Positions 27,249 through 35,729 of a stretch of DNA of 39,598 nt are shown one piece after another; the first letter of the stretch is position 1; each line of letters begins with the position of its first letter. The notes beneath the pieces are model-generated. The model did not search any database, was not told the origin of the DNA, and worked only from the letters and a program-made list of their open reading frames with translations. The stretch covers positions 1 to 39,598 of the forward strand of contig JALSHI010000068.1 of the NCBI GenBank assembly GCA_026982315.1, read 5' to 3'. This DNA comes from Lysobacterales bacterium (GTDB lineage Bacteria > Pseudomonadota > Gammaproteobacteria > Xanthomonadales > Marinicellaceae). Made by a program: the position numbers and the translations under genes.

Positions 27249-29972
27249 TTAGTTACAAACTCCCGGGCTTGGTGACACCCCGGAGCAATCCGTTCCAATG
27301 ATAGGCACGGTCACTGACTCACCGGTTGCCGCCGTATATGTGCACTCGGCGGTGGAAGCCGGCTGGCCTAACTGATTGACATCAGCCGTAATGGTGGTCG
27401 ACGATACGCCGCCATTGTTTGTCACTGGTGGATCCGTGGTGGTGGCGGTATCAGGTGCAACCGCGCTGCATGAGCCGACGATATCCACACCCGCCACCGG
27501 CGAGCCATCGGAACCATACAGGGTCAGGGTGACTACCGTGCCTGTCTGGTCATTGAACAGCACAGACGGATTGGCCACTAAGCGGGCCTGATCGCTGGTG
27601 AGTAACAGCAAACAGACGCTGTCCCCACCGGGATTAATGCATCCCAGCCCACCGGCAAAGAAATCAAAGCCATGTTCCGCAGCAAGATTCGGGTCAATGC
27701 CGGAAGTGGAAACCTGTCCTGTGGTGCAACCACTGCCATCTGTCGGATTGTTCAACACGCCCGAACCTGGCTGGCCATCGATGGTGCCCGTGCCTGAAGC
27801 GCCCACATAAGCAAAGTTGACATTCAATCCAACCAGCGGTGTACCCAATGCGTCATAGGCGCATACGGTTACGCTGGTGGCGGCATTACCCGGAGCCACA
27901 TTCGGCTGAACCACCAGCCCGGCCTGATTGTCACCATACTGGGAAAGGCCTGGGTAGGCGATAATCTCTGCGTCTGCCACTGTTCTCGGGTTTCCATTCG
28001 CCGGAACGCCTGTGCCCTCCACATAAATCGCCGCCAGTTTACCCAGTTTGGATACCGGATAAATCAGTTTGGTGGTGGCTACACCATTGTTATCTGTCAA
28101 AGCGGTGGCGTCGACTGAACCATCCACCGCCCGGCCAACAACAAAAGGTAATACCGGCCCGTCATCGCGAATGCTGCCTGTGGCATCGTTATAGTTAAAC
28201 CGTTGGGAAATGGTCAATGTCGTTGCTGAATTGACGGTTTGTACCGGTGCGGCAGTTTCCAGATCCTCATTGCCCGGAGACTCCTCACCAAAGACAATCA
28301 GGGTATCGCCCGGTTGCACACCACCGGCGGTACTCAGGAAATTGACATTATTCTGGGTAAAGACAAATCCACCCTCTTGCGGATCGCCATTATTTCCGGA
28401 AATGGCAAACACGCCGGAGCCGGACTGCGGATAGCCCAGCAAGGGGCTGTCAATCAAGCCAAAGCGGAGTAACTGGCCAGGCAAAGCGGGGTTACCTGCC
28501 TTGTCCACGGCGGTGGCGCTGATAACCAGAGAGTAAGTTCCGTCAGGGTCGATATTGGCCGCGTCTTCCAGTTGTACATCAGGATTAACACGGTTCACCA
28601 GCAAGGCATTGACGTTGGGCCCAGTGATATCGACTGACCAAATACGGCCATCACTAATGGCGTAAGTGCCGGTTGCGGTAATCGGGTCCTGAATGCCATT
28701 GTCGACATTGTTATCCGCCCGGTCTGCCGTGGCCGTTACCGTAACCACATTGGTGCTGGTGCCACTGCGCAACAGGGCATTAACAGCGCCTGAGGTGGTC
28801 GACAGTGAAATCTGGTTGCCGCTCACGGTCTGGCCCTGAGCGTTCACACCGGAAAGTTCTTCACCTGAGGCTGTTTGCTGGGTATTCAAGGTAAACTGAA
28901 CATTATTCCAGCGATTGCCTCCACTCATCGGATCAGCAATTGGCTGACTGCCATCGGTCACAGTGACCGTGACAGGTGCTGTGGTATTACCCCCGGAACC
29001 CTGAACATAAATGGGCTGACCGGAATTGGTAATGGAGATATTGTTAGGCACGCCGGTTGCACTGCTGTCCACCACTTCAAAGTCCAGTGTCGCACTGACT
29101 GGCTGATTATTGCTTGGATCAGTGCCTGTAATGCTCAAGGTGCCCTGACCAGGGATATTCTGGGACTCAATAAAGAGCACACCTTGTCCTGCTGAAACAC
29201 TAAAGGTTGTACTGGCCAGACAAACCGCCGACTCATCCTCTTCGGTATTCAAATCATCAAGTCGCCGGATACAGGCCAGGGTCACTGGCAAGACACTGGC
29301 ATTCAGAGGTGTTTCCGAGTCTGCAGTAATGGTGACCGGGTTGCCAGCCGCATCCACAAAATGGATATTGGCCTGAATCACATAAGGTGAGCCAGGGAAC
29401 CAGGGGACACCCTGGCTATTGACCGGCACCTGGGTTTTATCCGGCGTAATCGTCAATGGTGCATTGCCGTTATTCGCCGCTTCAATGCGGAAATTCATAC
29501 TCACCGAAGTGGTGCGGCCACTATTGGGATCTGTGGCCGAGGCGGTTAGTGTGACCGTGCCGGGCGTCTTTCGGCTGTGCACAAAGAAAGTCGCCAAACC
29601 ACCGGAGCTTTCATTGGTTATAGAGCCAAAGTAAGTGGAAAATTCATTCACATCAGTGGTGTCCGGATCGTCCAGGGTTGAAACCGGCGCAATCAGAGAG
29701 TCTGAAGTCCGGAAACTGACCACCGTTCCATCAGGAACCGGTGTGCCGCTGGCAAAGGTGACGCGCACATTGATCTGCGCCACATAGGGTGAATCCAGAG
29801 TAATGGGGTGATCAAAATCATTCGTTGGCAACGAGGTTTTAGTCGCGTTGAATGTGATTTTCAGATCTTGGCGTGTGGTTGCCGCTGGCGCTGAACCGCT
29901 ACCACCACCACAGGAGGCCAGTACCAGCATGGCGACCAGTAACACGATTAACTTTTTGCTTGCGTTCAACAT
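27249..29972 (-). CDS. Large lipoprotein with tandem bacterial Ig-like units, last gene of the pil operon
   Basis: A 907-residue lipoprotein: signal (residues 6-20), lipobox LASC with Cys21, then GGGSGSAPA. The mature part is beta-rich, rich in T, S, G, N and V, with few charged residues. At least two homologous units of ~130 residues are evident: both have SPYV-Q-N early (about 61-70 and 195-204) and end in G-TL-TDP-N followed by F-I/V (to ~163 and ~300). Further Ig-like units with phrases such as TAVDKAGNPA and SVTVCAYDALGTPL follow, as in Big_1/invasin-type proteins; the C-terminus has several cysteines. Start 29972 has GAGGAA upstream; an ATG at 30008 overlapping the pilQ stop (TAATG) is an alternative. 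I infer a surface adhesin or pilus accessory; no family name is certain. Confidence 0.8.
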   Translation of the reverse strand: MLNASKKLIVLLVAMLVLASCGGGSGSAPAATTRQDLKITFNATKTSLPTNDFDHPITLDSPYVAQINVRVTFASGTPVPDGTVVSFRTSDSLIAPVSTLDDPDTTDVNEFSTYFGSITNESSGGLATFFVHSRKTPGTVTLTASATDPNSGRTTSVSMNFRIEAANNGNAPLTITPDKTQVPVNSQGVPWFPGSPYVIQANIHFVDAAGNPVTITADSETPLNASVLPVTLACIRRLDDLNTEEDESAVCLASTTFSVSAGQGVLFIESQNIPGQGTLSITGTDPSNNQPVSATLDFEVVDSSATGVPNNISITNSGQPIYVQGSGGNTTAPVTVTVTDGSQPIADPMSGGNRWNNVQFTLNTQQTASGEELSGVNAQGQTVSGNQISLSTTSGAVNALLRSGTSTNVVTVTATADRADNNVDNGIQDPITATGTYAISDGRIWSVDITGPNVNALLVNRVNPDVQLEDAANIDPDGTYSLVISATAVDKAGNPALPGQLLRFGLIDSPLLGYPQSGSGVFAISGNNGDPQEGGFVFTQNNVNFLSTAGGVQPGDTLIVFGEESPGNEDLETAAPVQTVNSATTLTISQRFNYNDATGSIRDDGPVLPFVVGRAVDGSVDATALTDNNGVATTKLIYPVSKLGKLAAIYVEGTGVPANGNPRTVADAEIIAYPGLSQYGDNQAGLVVQPNVAPGNAATSVTVCAYDALGTPLVGLNVNFAYVGASGTGTIDGQPGSGVLNNPTDGSGCTTGQVSTSGIDPNLAAEHGFDFFAGGLGCINPGGDSVCLLLLTSDQARLVANPSVLFNDQTGTVVTLTLYGSDGSPVAGVDIVGSCSAVAPDTATTTDPPVTNNGGVSSTTITADVNQLGQPASTAECTYTAATGESVTVPIIGTDCSGVSPSPGVCN

Positions 29973-30007
29973 GGGATTCCTCGTTTGCTCGCTGTCAGGA
30001 TAATTCA

Positions 30008-32182
30008 TTAAAAACTCTGTTTGATGATGGTTGGGGTAACAAATATCAGCAGTTCCGCCTTGTCATTGGATATTTTCTTGTTACGGAACAAGGTACCAAT
30101 GGCTGGCAAGTCTCCCAAAAATGGAACCTTACTGCGATCTGAACGACGCTCGTGCTCATAGACACCACCCAATACCACAGTCTGGCCATTGTCAATCAAC
30201 AACCGGGTTTCGATGGAGCGCGTATCGATACTGGGCACGGTACCTCCCCGTGAAGTCGGCACCAGCTGGCCCACGGAGTCCTTACTTACTTTAAGGGTCA
30301 AGTCAATCCGGTCATCCGGGGTAATCAATGGCGTCACGCGAAGTTCCAATACGGCTTTCTTGAATTGTACCGAGGTGGCGCCACTGGAGGTGGCCTGCTC
30401 ATAAGGAATTTCCACACCTTTTTGAATAACCGCTTCTTTCTGGTTCGTGGTGATAACACGTGGCGTGGAAATCACTTCTCCCTTGCCTTCGGTTTCCAAC
30501 GCGGACAACTCAAGGTCCAGCAAGTAATCCGAAGCCAAAATACTCCAGGCCCACTTGGCCGCATTGCCGGTGGAAGGCAGATTGACATTCAAACGTTCAC
30601 CAAGTGGCGGACCCTGAATGGGATTACTGGGGTCGGAAAAATCCGGATCGAAATTGGGCAGGCCACTGCTGTCACTGCCGGCCAGACGATTAATTAATGC
30701 GGCATTGTTCAAGCGATCCAGCCCTTCCAAAGAACCGCCCATGCTCAGGATATTGCCATTGCTGTCTTCCTGAGACCCGGTGACGCCAAAGCGCACACCC
30801 AGCTCTTCTCCAAACTTGTCAGAGGCAATCACGATGCGGGATTCAATTTGAACCTGCTCCACAGGCCGATCCAACCGCTTGACCAGTTCTTCAACGGTTT
30901 TAAGGCGTGAAGGAATATCCGTTATCAGTAATGTGTTAGTACGCTCATCATAGGCCACGCTGCCTCGTTCAGATAACAGCGAGTTACCGCCGCTACCAGA
31001 ATCCGCGCCATCACCGGTTCCGCCACCCTGGAGCAGACTGGCCAGCTCTTCGGCTTTGGCGTAGTTGACTTGCAGGAATATGGTTTTGACTGGTTCCAGG
31101 TCTTCTTTTTCCTTCTGGCTTTCCAGTTTTTGTTGTTCACGCGCGGCGATTTCTTCAGCCGGCGCCACCCATATCACGTCTCCGTTGACACGTTTGTCCA
31201 GCTGTTTGCTTTCCAGAATAATGTCCAACGCCTGATCCCAGGGCACGTCTTTCAACCGCAGGGTAACATTTCCCTGAACCGAGTCGGCGACCACCACATT
31301 AAATCCGGACACATCCGCCACCATTTGTAGCAGCGAGCGCACCGGAATGTCCTGGAAATTAAAGCTAACTCGTCGCCCCTTGTATTGTTTTTTAGTATCC
31401 AAAGCCCCTGCCTGGGCGGTTTTTTTCTTGGCCGGGGCCACTTCCAGTACATATTGTTCACCCGTTTGATACGCGTAGTGCTCATTAGGCTGAGTGGTTT
31501 CTACCTTGACACGCACGGTATCACCTTTTTGTTGCGTATCAATAAAGCTCACCGGAGTGGCAAAGTCCACCACATCCAGCTTGCGATTTAATTCCGCGGG
31601 TAACTGGGCATTATGGATTTCCAGCACCACCCCGTTGGCGGTTTCCAGGGTATTGACCACCACATCGGGCCTGGAAAACTTTAACATCACCTTGCCCTGG
31701 CCTTTTTGCCCGCGCCGGAAGTCAATGTTTTCAATACTGGCTGCCGCATGCCCGGATGCCATCTGGCGGTGAGCCGCCTTGTCACTGCCGGCCACAGTAA
31801 TTTTCAGGCGGTTGTTATCCACCTGAGTGTTAAATTCAGCATTCTGGGTTAAATCCAATACAGCCCGGGTGCGGTTACCCGCACTGACCAGACGCACACC
31901 TTTGACTGAACCGGTGGCAATATTAATAAGCCTCTTGCCAGTGGCATTTTCCGTATCAAACAAGTCAACGGCAATGCGTGGTGGCACTTCTGTCGCAAAC
32001 ACCTTGGGAGCAGTGACCTCTCCATCCAGGATAAAAACAATATCAATGCTGCCATCAGGATTGGTGACGGTTTTTAGGTCTGTCAACCGGTTTTGGGCCA
32101 CGGCCACAAAACTCATCAGAAGCCCCGCAAACAAGCAGAACACGTGCCTGGCGGCAAGTTTATTGGCAGAGGTATTTTTCAT
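30008..32182 (-). CDS. pilQ: Type IV pilus secretin PilQ
   Basis: A 724-residue outer-membrane secretin through which the pilus passes. Order: signal peptide (to about Gln30); AMIN domain 1 (~33-130) and AMIN domain 2 (~150-250), which bind peptidoglycan; a secretin/TonB short N-terminal domain (~272-330, RSLLQMVADVSGFNVVVAD and VPWDQALDIIL); a secretin N1-type domain (~365-445, interrupted by a Gly/Ser-rich loop GGGTGDGADSGSGG); and the secretin core to the C-terminus with VPFLGDLPAIGTLF. The start was set at ATG 32182 by the signal peptide; a GTG at 32245 overlapping the pilP stop would put 21 residues before it. Confidence 0.96.
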   Translation of the reverse strand: MKNTSANKLAARHVFCLFAGLLMSFVAVAQNRLTDLKTVTNPDGSIDIVFILDGEVTAPKVFATEVPPRIAVDLFDTENATGKRLINIATGSVKGVRLVSAGNRTRAVLDLTQNAEFNTQVDNNRLKITVAGSDKAAHRQMASGHAAASIENIDFRRGQKGQGKVMLKFSRPDVVVNTLETANGVVLEIHNAQLPAELNRKLDVVDFATPVSFIDTQQKGDTVRVKVETTQPNEHYAYQTGEQYVLEVAPAKKKTAQAGALDTKKQYKGRRVSFNFQDIPVRSLLQMVADVSGFNVVVADSVQGNVTLRLKDVPWDQALDIILESKQLDKRVNGDVIWVAPAEEIAAREQQKLESQKEKEDLEPVKTIFLQVNYAKAEELASLLQGGGTGDGADSGSGGNSLLSERGSVAYDERTNTLLITDIPSRLKTVEELVKRLDRPVEQVQIESRIVIASDKFGEELGVRFGVTGSQEDSNGNILSMGGSLEGLDRLNNAALINRLAGSDSSGLPNFDPDFSDPSNPIQGPPLGERLNVNLPSTGNAAKWAWSILASDYLLDLELSALETEGKGEVISTPRVITTNQKEAVIQKGVEIPYEQATSSGATSVQFKKAVLELRVTPLITPDDRIDLTLKVSKDSVGQLVPTSRGGTVPSIDTRSIETRLLIDNGQTVVLGGVYEHERRSDRSKVPFLGDLPAIGTLFRNKKISNDKAELLIFVTPTIIKQSF

Positions 32183-32241
32183 GATGTTCACTGTTCCTTG
32201 GGTAAATTGGGTATGTGGTGCTATGCTCATGGTCATCGTGC

Positions 32242-32778
32242 TCACTCTTCTTCAGTCAGTGCGATCGTGGCTTCACGCTGTATCCAGCCACCCAGTCCGT
32301 CCCGTTGCCATTCCCGCAATCTGACTTCGTCTTCGGATATGGCGATGACTTCGCCATAATTTTGTCCCATGTGGTCACCAACGGATACGCGGTGAATGGT
32401 GCCTTCCGGGTCAACAATCAGTGCCCAGTAGTCATCACCCTGCGAATAGGTGCCAACCATGCTCAGGGTATCCAGGGGATAACTTTCCAGCATTTCCTTG
32501 CGGCGATTCAAATCTGGCCCCTCGCCTTCGGCAGGGTTGTTTTCCGCCGGTTCAGACTTGGTTTGCTGCAAATCATTGGAGAACGGATCCCGCAGGCCAT
32601 ATGCGCTGTATTCAAAGGTTTCCTGGGGTTTAATTTCCGGCAATGGCTCTATGGGCCGTGGCGGGCGACTCTTGACAGTTTCGACAAAGTCCTCCAGGTC
32701 AGACATGTCCCGCTGACAACCTCCCACCAATAATGCGGCAACCAATGCCACAACCACGTTAAGCAGAGACTTGTTCAT
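32242..32778 (-). CDS. pilP: Type IV pilus inner-membrane lipoprotein PilP
   Basis: A 178-residue lipoprotein with signal and lipobox VGGC (about Cys21; +2 is Arg). A disordered Pro/Glu-rich linker (PRPIEPLPEIKPQETFEYSA) is followed by the folded PilP domain from LRDPFSND onward, including MVGTYSQGDDYWALIVDPEG and the HRVSVGDHMGQNYGEV strand. PilP links the PilN/PilO inner-membrane pair to the PilQ periplasmic domains. The ATG overlaps the pilO stop (TAATG), and GGGAGG lies just upstream. Confidence 0.95.
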   Translation of the reverse strand: MNKSLLNVVVALVAALLVGGCQRDMSDLEDFVETVKSRPPRPIEPLPEIKPQETFEYSAYGLRDPFSNDLQQTKSEPAENNPAEGEGPDLNRRKEMLESYPLDTLSMVGTYSQGDDYWALIVDPEGTIHRVSVGDHMGQNYGEVIAISEDEVRLREWQRDGLGGWIQREATIALTEEE

Positions 32779-33434
32779 TATCGATTACCTCCCTTGCCCG
32801 CAGCGCCATTTTGCATCGCTGCCTTGGCGTCCATGGCTGCCTGCTCGTCATCGTCCAGGTAACGATAGGTTTTTGCCGTTCCTTCCAGCACCAGCTCACT
32901 ACTGCCATCAACAGGCTTCAGGGAAATATCGTGCATGGTTAAAATAACCACGCGCGGCAAGGAGGCCACACCGCTGACAAACTCCCCAAACTGATGGTAT
33001 CCCCCTACCATTTTCAGGGAGATGGGTTTTTCGGCATAAAAGTTGTGCAGCGTTTCCTGGCCTGGCTCAAATAACTTGTTATCAATGCCGCTGGCCAGTG
33101 CTGTTTGTGAAATATCCACAATCAAGTCAGACATCTCTGTTTTACTGGGCAACTGACGCAACATGGATTGCAAAATGACCTCCATTTCCTCCAGTTGCGC
33201 CTTGTAGGCATCCAACTGCGCGGCCTTTTGCTGCTTTCCTTTAAAGGTAATTTTGAGGTTTTTCTCTTCTCGCTCCAGTTTTTTCAGTGCGTCTATTTTG
33301 TCGGCAATCATCATTTTGTAGCCAATGGCGCCAATCACAGTCATGACCAGAATGACCGCGCCCACCTTAACCCAGCCAGGCCAACTGCCAGGGTTATTGG
33401 TATCGAGGCTGTTCAATTCATCAATTATGTTCAT
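32778..33434 (-). CDS. pilO: Type IV pilus alignment protein PilO
   Basis: A 218-residue bitopic inner-membrane protein: a short cytosolic start (DELNSLDTNNPGSWP), one span (~23-43), a coiled coil (~48-95, LKKLEREEKNLKITFKGKQ), then a ferredoxin-like periplasmic domain with FEPGQE and PISLKMVGGYHQFGEFVSGV. It pairs with PilN. A flexible Gly/Ala-rich end (AAMQNGAAGKGGNR) follows. It overlaps pilN by 4 nt. Confidence 0.95.
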   Translation of the reverse strand: MNIIDELNSLDTNNPGSWPGWVKVGAVILVMTVIGAIGYKMMIADKIDALKKLEREEKNLKITFKGKQQKAAQLDAYKAQLEEMEVILQSMLRQLPSKTEMSDLIVDISQTALASGIDNKLFEPGQETLHNFYAEKPISLKMVGGYHQFGEFVSGVASLPRVVILTMHDISLKPVDGSSELVLEGTAKTYRYLDDDEQAAMDAKAAMQNGAAGKGGNR

Positions 33435-34018
33435 TGGGCATCCTCTTGGGCGGTGGTCTCATCGTCTTTCTTCAGATTGGGATTAACCAGCATGGCCGTC
33501 AACCTGAATTTCTGCTCATGGGTGTCAAAGGTGTCATCGGCCTTGATGTACTGTACTTCCGGCTTGTCCATCCACTTGGAACTTTCAATCGCACGCAAGT
33601 AAGCCGAAACCCGTGAGTGGGATTGTGCATAACCTTCCAATGTTAAACGATTGCCTTGCTGTTTGACTGACTCCAGGAAAACCCCGTTGGGGATGGTTTT
33701 GACCAATTCGTCAAACAAATGCACCATTTGCGTCCGCTTTCCTTGCAAGTCTTCAATCACTTCCTTGCGAGATAACAGGTTGGCTTTTTTCTTTTCCAGA
33801 TCACGAATTTCCGCAATATCCCGGTCCAGCTTGGCAATTTCCTCTTTCAGATAGGCATTTCTCTTGTGTTGAAACTCAATGCTTTGGCTGTAAAGCCACA
33901 TCACAAAGGCCACACTCAACACCGCAAGGATCGCGCCTCCCCCGAGAATCAGGAAAAATTCCTTGTTAAGTTGTTGACGCCGCTCTTCGCGCCAGGGCAA
34001 TAAGTTGATTTTAACCAT
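33431..34018 (-). CDS. pilN: Type IV pilus alignment protein PilN
   Basis: A 195-residue bitopic protein whose N-terminus VKINLLPWREERR is the conserved peptide that docks into PilM. A span follows at ~22-43, then a coiled coil (~48-75, KEEIAKLDRDIAEIRDLEKK) and the PilN fold with GVFLESVKQQGNRLTLEGYA. The ATG shares one base with the pilM stop (TGATG). Confidence 0.95.
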   Translation of the reverse strand: MVKINLLPWREERRQQLNKEFFLILGGGAILAVLSVAFVMWLYSQSIEFQHKRNAYLKEEIAKLDRDIAEIRDLEKKKANLLSRKEVIEDLQGKRTQMVHLFDELVKTIPNGVFLESVKQQGNRLTLEGYAQSHSRVSAYLRAIESSKWMDKPEVQYIKADDTFDTHEQKFRLTAMLVNPNLKKDDETTAQEDAQ

Positions 34019-35076
34019 CAGTCGAAACTCCTTAATGCCAGTCCAAGAGCTGTCATCAAAGCAGGAGAGTCCGCCTTGATGGTCTCTTTATTGATGCGTG
34101 GCGCCAAACCAATATTGACCAGGGGATCCAGCACTTGCACTGGAACGCCTATTTGCTCTTCCACCAGACTTTCAACACCTGGAATCGAAGCGCAACCTCC
34201 GGCCAGCAAAATCCGGTCTACGTTACTAAACTCGGTTGACGAGAAGAGAAACTGCAATGAGCGGCTGATCTGCCGAATCAGCGCATTTTTGAAAGATTGC
34301 AGCACCTCAGTTTCATAACTTTCCGGCAGCCCTCCCTGTCGTTTGGCCAGACCGGCTTCGTCATAGGACAAACCATAACGATGCATAATCTCTTCAGTAA
34401 GCTCCTTGCCGCCGAAATCTTGCTCCCGGGTGTAAACGCTGCGCCCCTGATGCAAGGCATGCAGGGTTGTCGTACTCGCGCCAATGTCAAACAAGGCCAC
34501 CACTTCATTGGCATCAATGTTCAGGGCATCCTTGACAAAAGTGTTAAAGGCGTTTTCCACCGCAAAGGCTTCAATATCGACAATCCGTGGCGTCAAACCC
34601 GCTCCTTCCAGGGCTTCCACGCACAGATCCACATTGGTGGAACGAGAGCAAGCCAGCAAAACATTAACCATCTCAGGCTGATCCGCAGGTCCCAATACGC
34701 TAAAGTCAAGATTCACTTCCTCAATGGGAAAAGGGATATACTGATTGGCGTCCATGGACAGTTGCTGCTCCAGCTCATCTTCAGACAAGTCCGCGGGCAT
34801 GTTAATAATTTTGGTAATCACCGCCGAACCGGAAACCGCCGTGGCAGCGTTGCGGGTTTTTACGCCCGAGCGCTTGGCTGCTTTGGCAATACTTGAGGAA
34901 ACGCGGTCAACTTCCTTGATGACCCTCTGCTTCACGGCATTGGCAGGCAACGGCTCTACGCCATAGTATTCCACCCGGTAACGGTCCCCTGAGCGGCTAA
35001 GTTGCAGCAGCTTGACAGCTGATGAACTGATATCAACGCCAACCAGTGGCGTGTTCTTTTTTGAGAGCAAGGCCAA
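34018..35076 (-). CDS. pilM: Type IV pilus actin-like ATPase PilM
   Basis: A 352-residue cytosolic actin/FtsA-like protein. The first phosphate loop is VGVDISSSAVKLLQLS, the second is ALFDIGASTTTLHAL, and the adenosine motif is LLAGGCASIPG. It binds PilN and links the cytosolic motors to the alignment complex. The start is a TTG at 35076, supported by AGAGGAAAG just upstream and by the family start MALLSKKN. It is the first gene of pilMNOPQ. Confidence 0.95.
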   Translation of the reverse strand: MALLSKKNTPLVGVDISSSAVKLLQLSRSGDRYRVEYYGVEPLPANAVKQRVIKEVDRVSSSIAKAAKRSGVKTRNAATAVSGSAVITKIINMPADLSEDELEQQLSMDANQYIPFPIEEVNLDFSVLGPADQPEMVNVLLACSRSTNVDLCVEALEGAGLTPRIVDIEAFAVENAFNTFVKDALNIDANEVVALFDIGASTTTLHALHQGRSVYTREQDFGGKELTEEIMHRYGLSYDEAGLAKRQGGLPESYETEVLQSFKNALIRQISRSLQFLFSSTEFSNVDRILLAGGCASIPGVESLVEEQIGVPVQVLDPLVNIGLAPRINKETIKADSPALMTALGLALRSFD

Positions 35077-35127
35077 CTTCTTTCCTCTTTTGTTTGCTGG
35101 TAACGTAGTGCATTTAACCCTTTCTTA

Positions 35128-35155
35128 AGACTATCCTGACAGGCGCTTATCAAAA
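35128..35155 (-). promoter_or_regulatory. Candidate promoter of the pilMNOPQ operon
   Basis: On the minus strand, TTTTGA (35155-35150) is followed after 16 bases by TAGTCT (35133-35128), placing a start near 35121, about 45 bases before pilM. Both hexamers are moderate matches. A CRP/Vfr-like site centred near -62 relative to that start gives added support. Confidence 0.3.
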
Positions 35156-35175
35156 CAAACTTTTCCCGTTTTTTT

Positions 35176-35191
35176 TGTGCGTTTCCTCACA
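35176..35191. promoter_or_regulatory. CRP/Vfr-like binding site upstream of pilM
   Basis: TGTGC-N6-TCACA matches 9 of the 10 consensus bases TGTGA-N6-TCACA, and the T and A runs on each side extend the dyad (TTTTGTG/CACAAAA, 8-base spacer). Its centre is about 62 bases before the proposed pilM transcription start, the class I activator position. Vfr controls pilus genes in Pseudomonas; the link here is inferred. Confidence 0.4.
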
Positions 35192-35465
35192 AAACCCACA
35201 GCGACGCCCTGCAAGCCTTAGAATTGGTAACAAGAATAAACCTTAAAGCATTGAGAAAGCAAGAATTTTTTCACTGAAATTTAAGCGAGAGCCACGAAGT
35301 CAGATCCCTCGCCATGATAGAACCCACAGGTCAAAAGCATTCAACCAGCACCTGCTCCCGGGTTTTCTGGTGAAAAGCACGGCAAAAACCACCATGCGGA
35401 CACCGACCAAAATGATAGTGTGGTGAACGGATGGTTCAATGGCAACCTAGAAAGGTAATCAGGAA

Positions 35466-35542
35466 TGGTGGGCCTGGAAGGACTTGAACCTTCGACCAAT
35501 GGATTATGAGTCCACTGCTCTAACCAACTGAGCTACAGGCCC
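35466..35542 (-). tRNA. tRNA with CAU anticodon, probably tRNA-Ile2 (lysidine type)
   Basis: A 77-base cloverleaf with CCA encoded: acceptor GGGCCTG pairing with CAGGCCC, D-arm AGCTCAGTTGGTTAGAGC, anticodon loop CTCATAA, and T-arm with GGTTCAAGTCC. The CAU anticodon fits initiator Met, elongator Met or Ile2. It lacks the initiator's mismatch at 1-72. The C4-G69 and C5-G68 pairs and the TTGGTCG/TTCAAGTCC region match the E. coli Ile2 tRNA, a TilS substrate, better than elongator Met. The structure is certain; the identity is likely. Confidence 0.93.
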
Positions 35543-35682
35543 ACAGTGCAGCATAGACCCCAAACGGCACAGAGAAACCGGCGGGGCCGCCTATTCTCTC
35601 ACAAAAAACCACCAGGAAAAACACCCTTGATTTGAATAGTGCCCCAAGCCTGCATTGCCCCTCCCAACTTGCACCGCCAGCG

Positions 35683-35691
35683 TGGTAAAAT
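35683..35691 (+). promoter_or_regulatory. Extended -10 element for mnmG
   Basis: TGG-TAAAAT lies 38 bases before the chosen mnmG start. It has one mismatch in the hexamer and no -35, like the other extended -10 elements in this window. Confidence 0.4.
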
Positions 35692-35729
35692 ATCTGGTTA
35701 CACGAATGAAATGATTTGAGGGTGAGTTG

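Larger units (their letters stand above)
35077..35465. other. Intergenic region between pilM and the tRNA gene
   Basis: These 389 bases hold no plausible gene. The part nearest pilM contains the CRP/Vfr-like dyad and candidate promoter; from 35195 to 35465 I see nothing recognisable, including no terminator for the tRNA. Confidence 0.6.
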
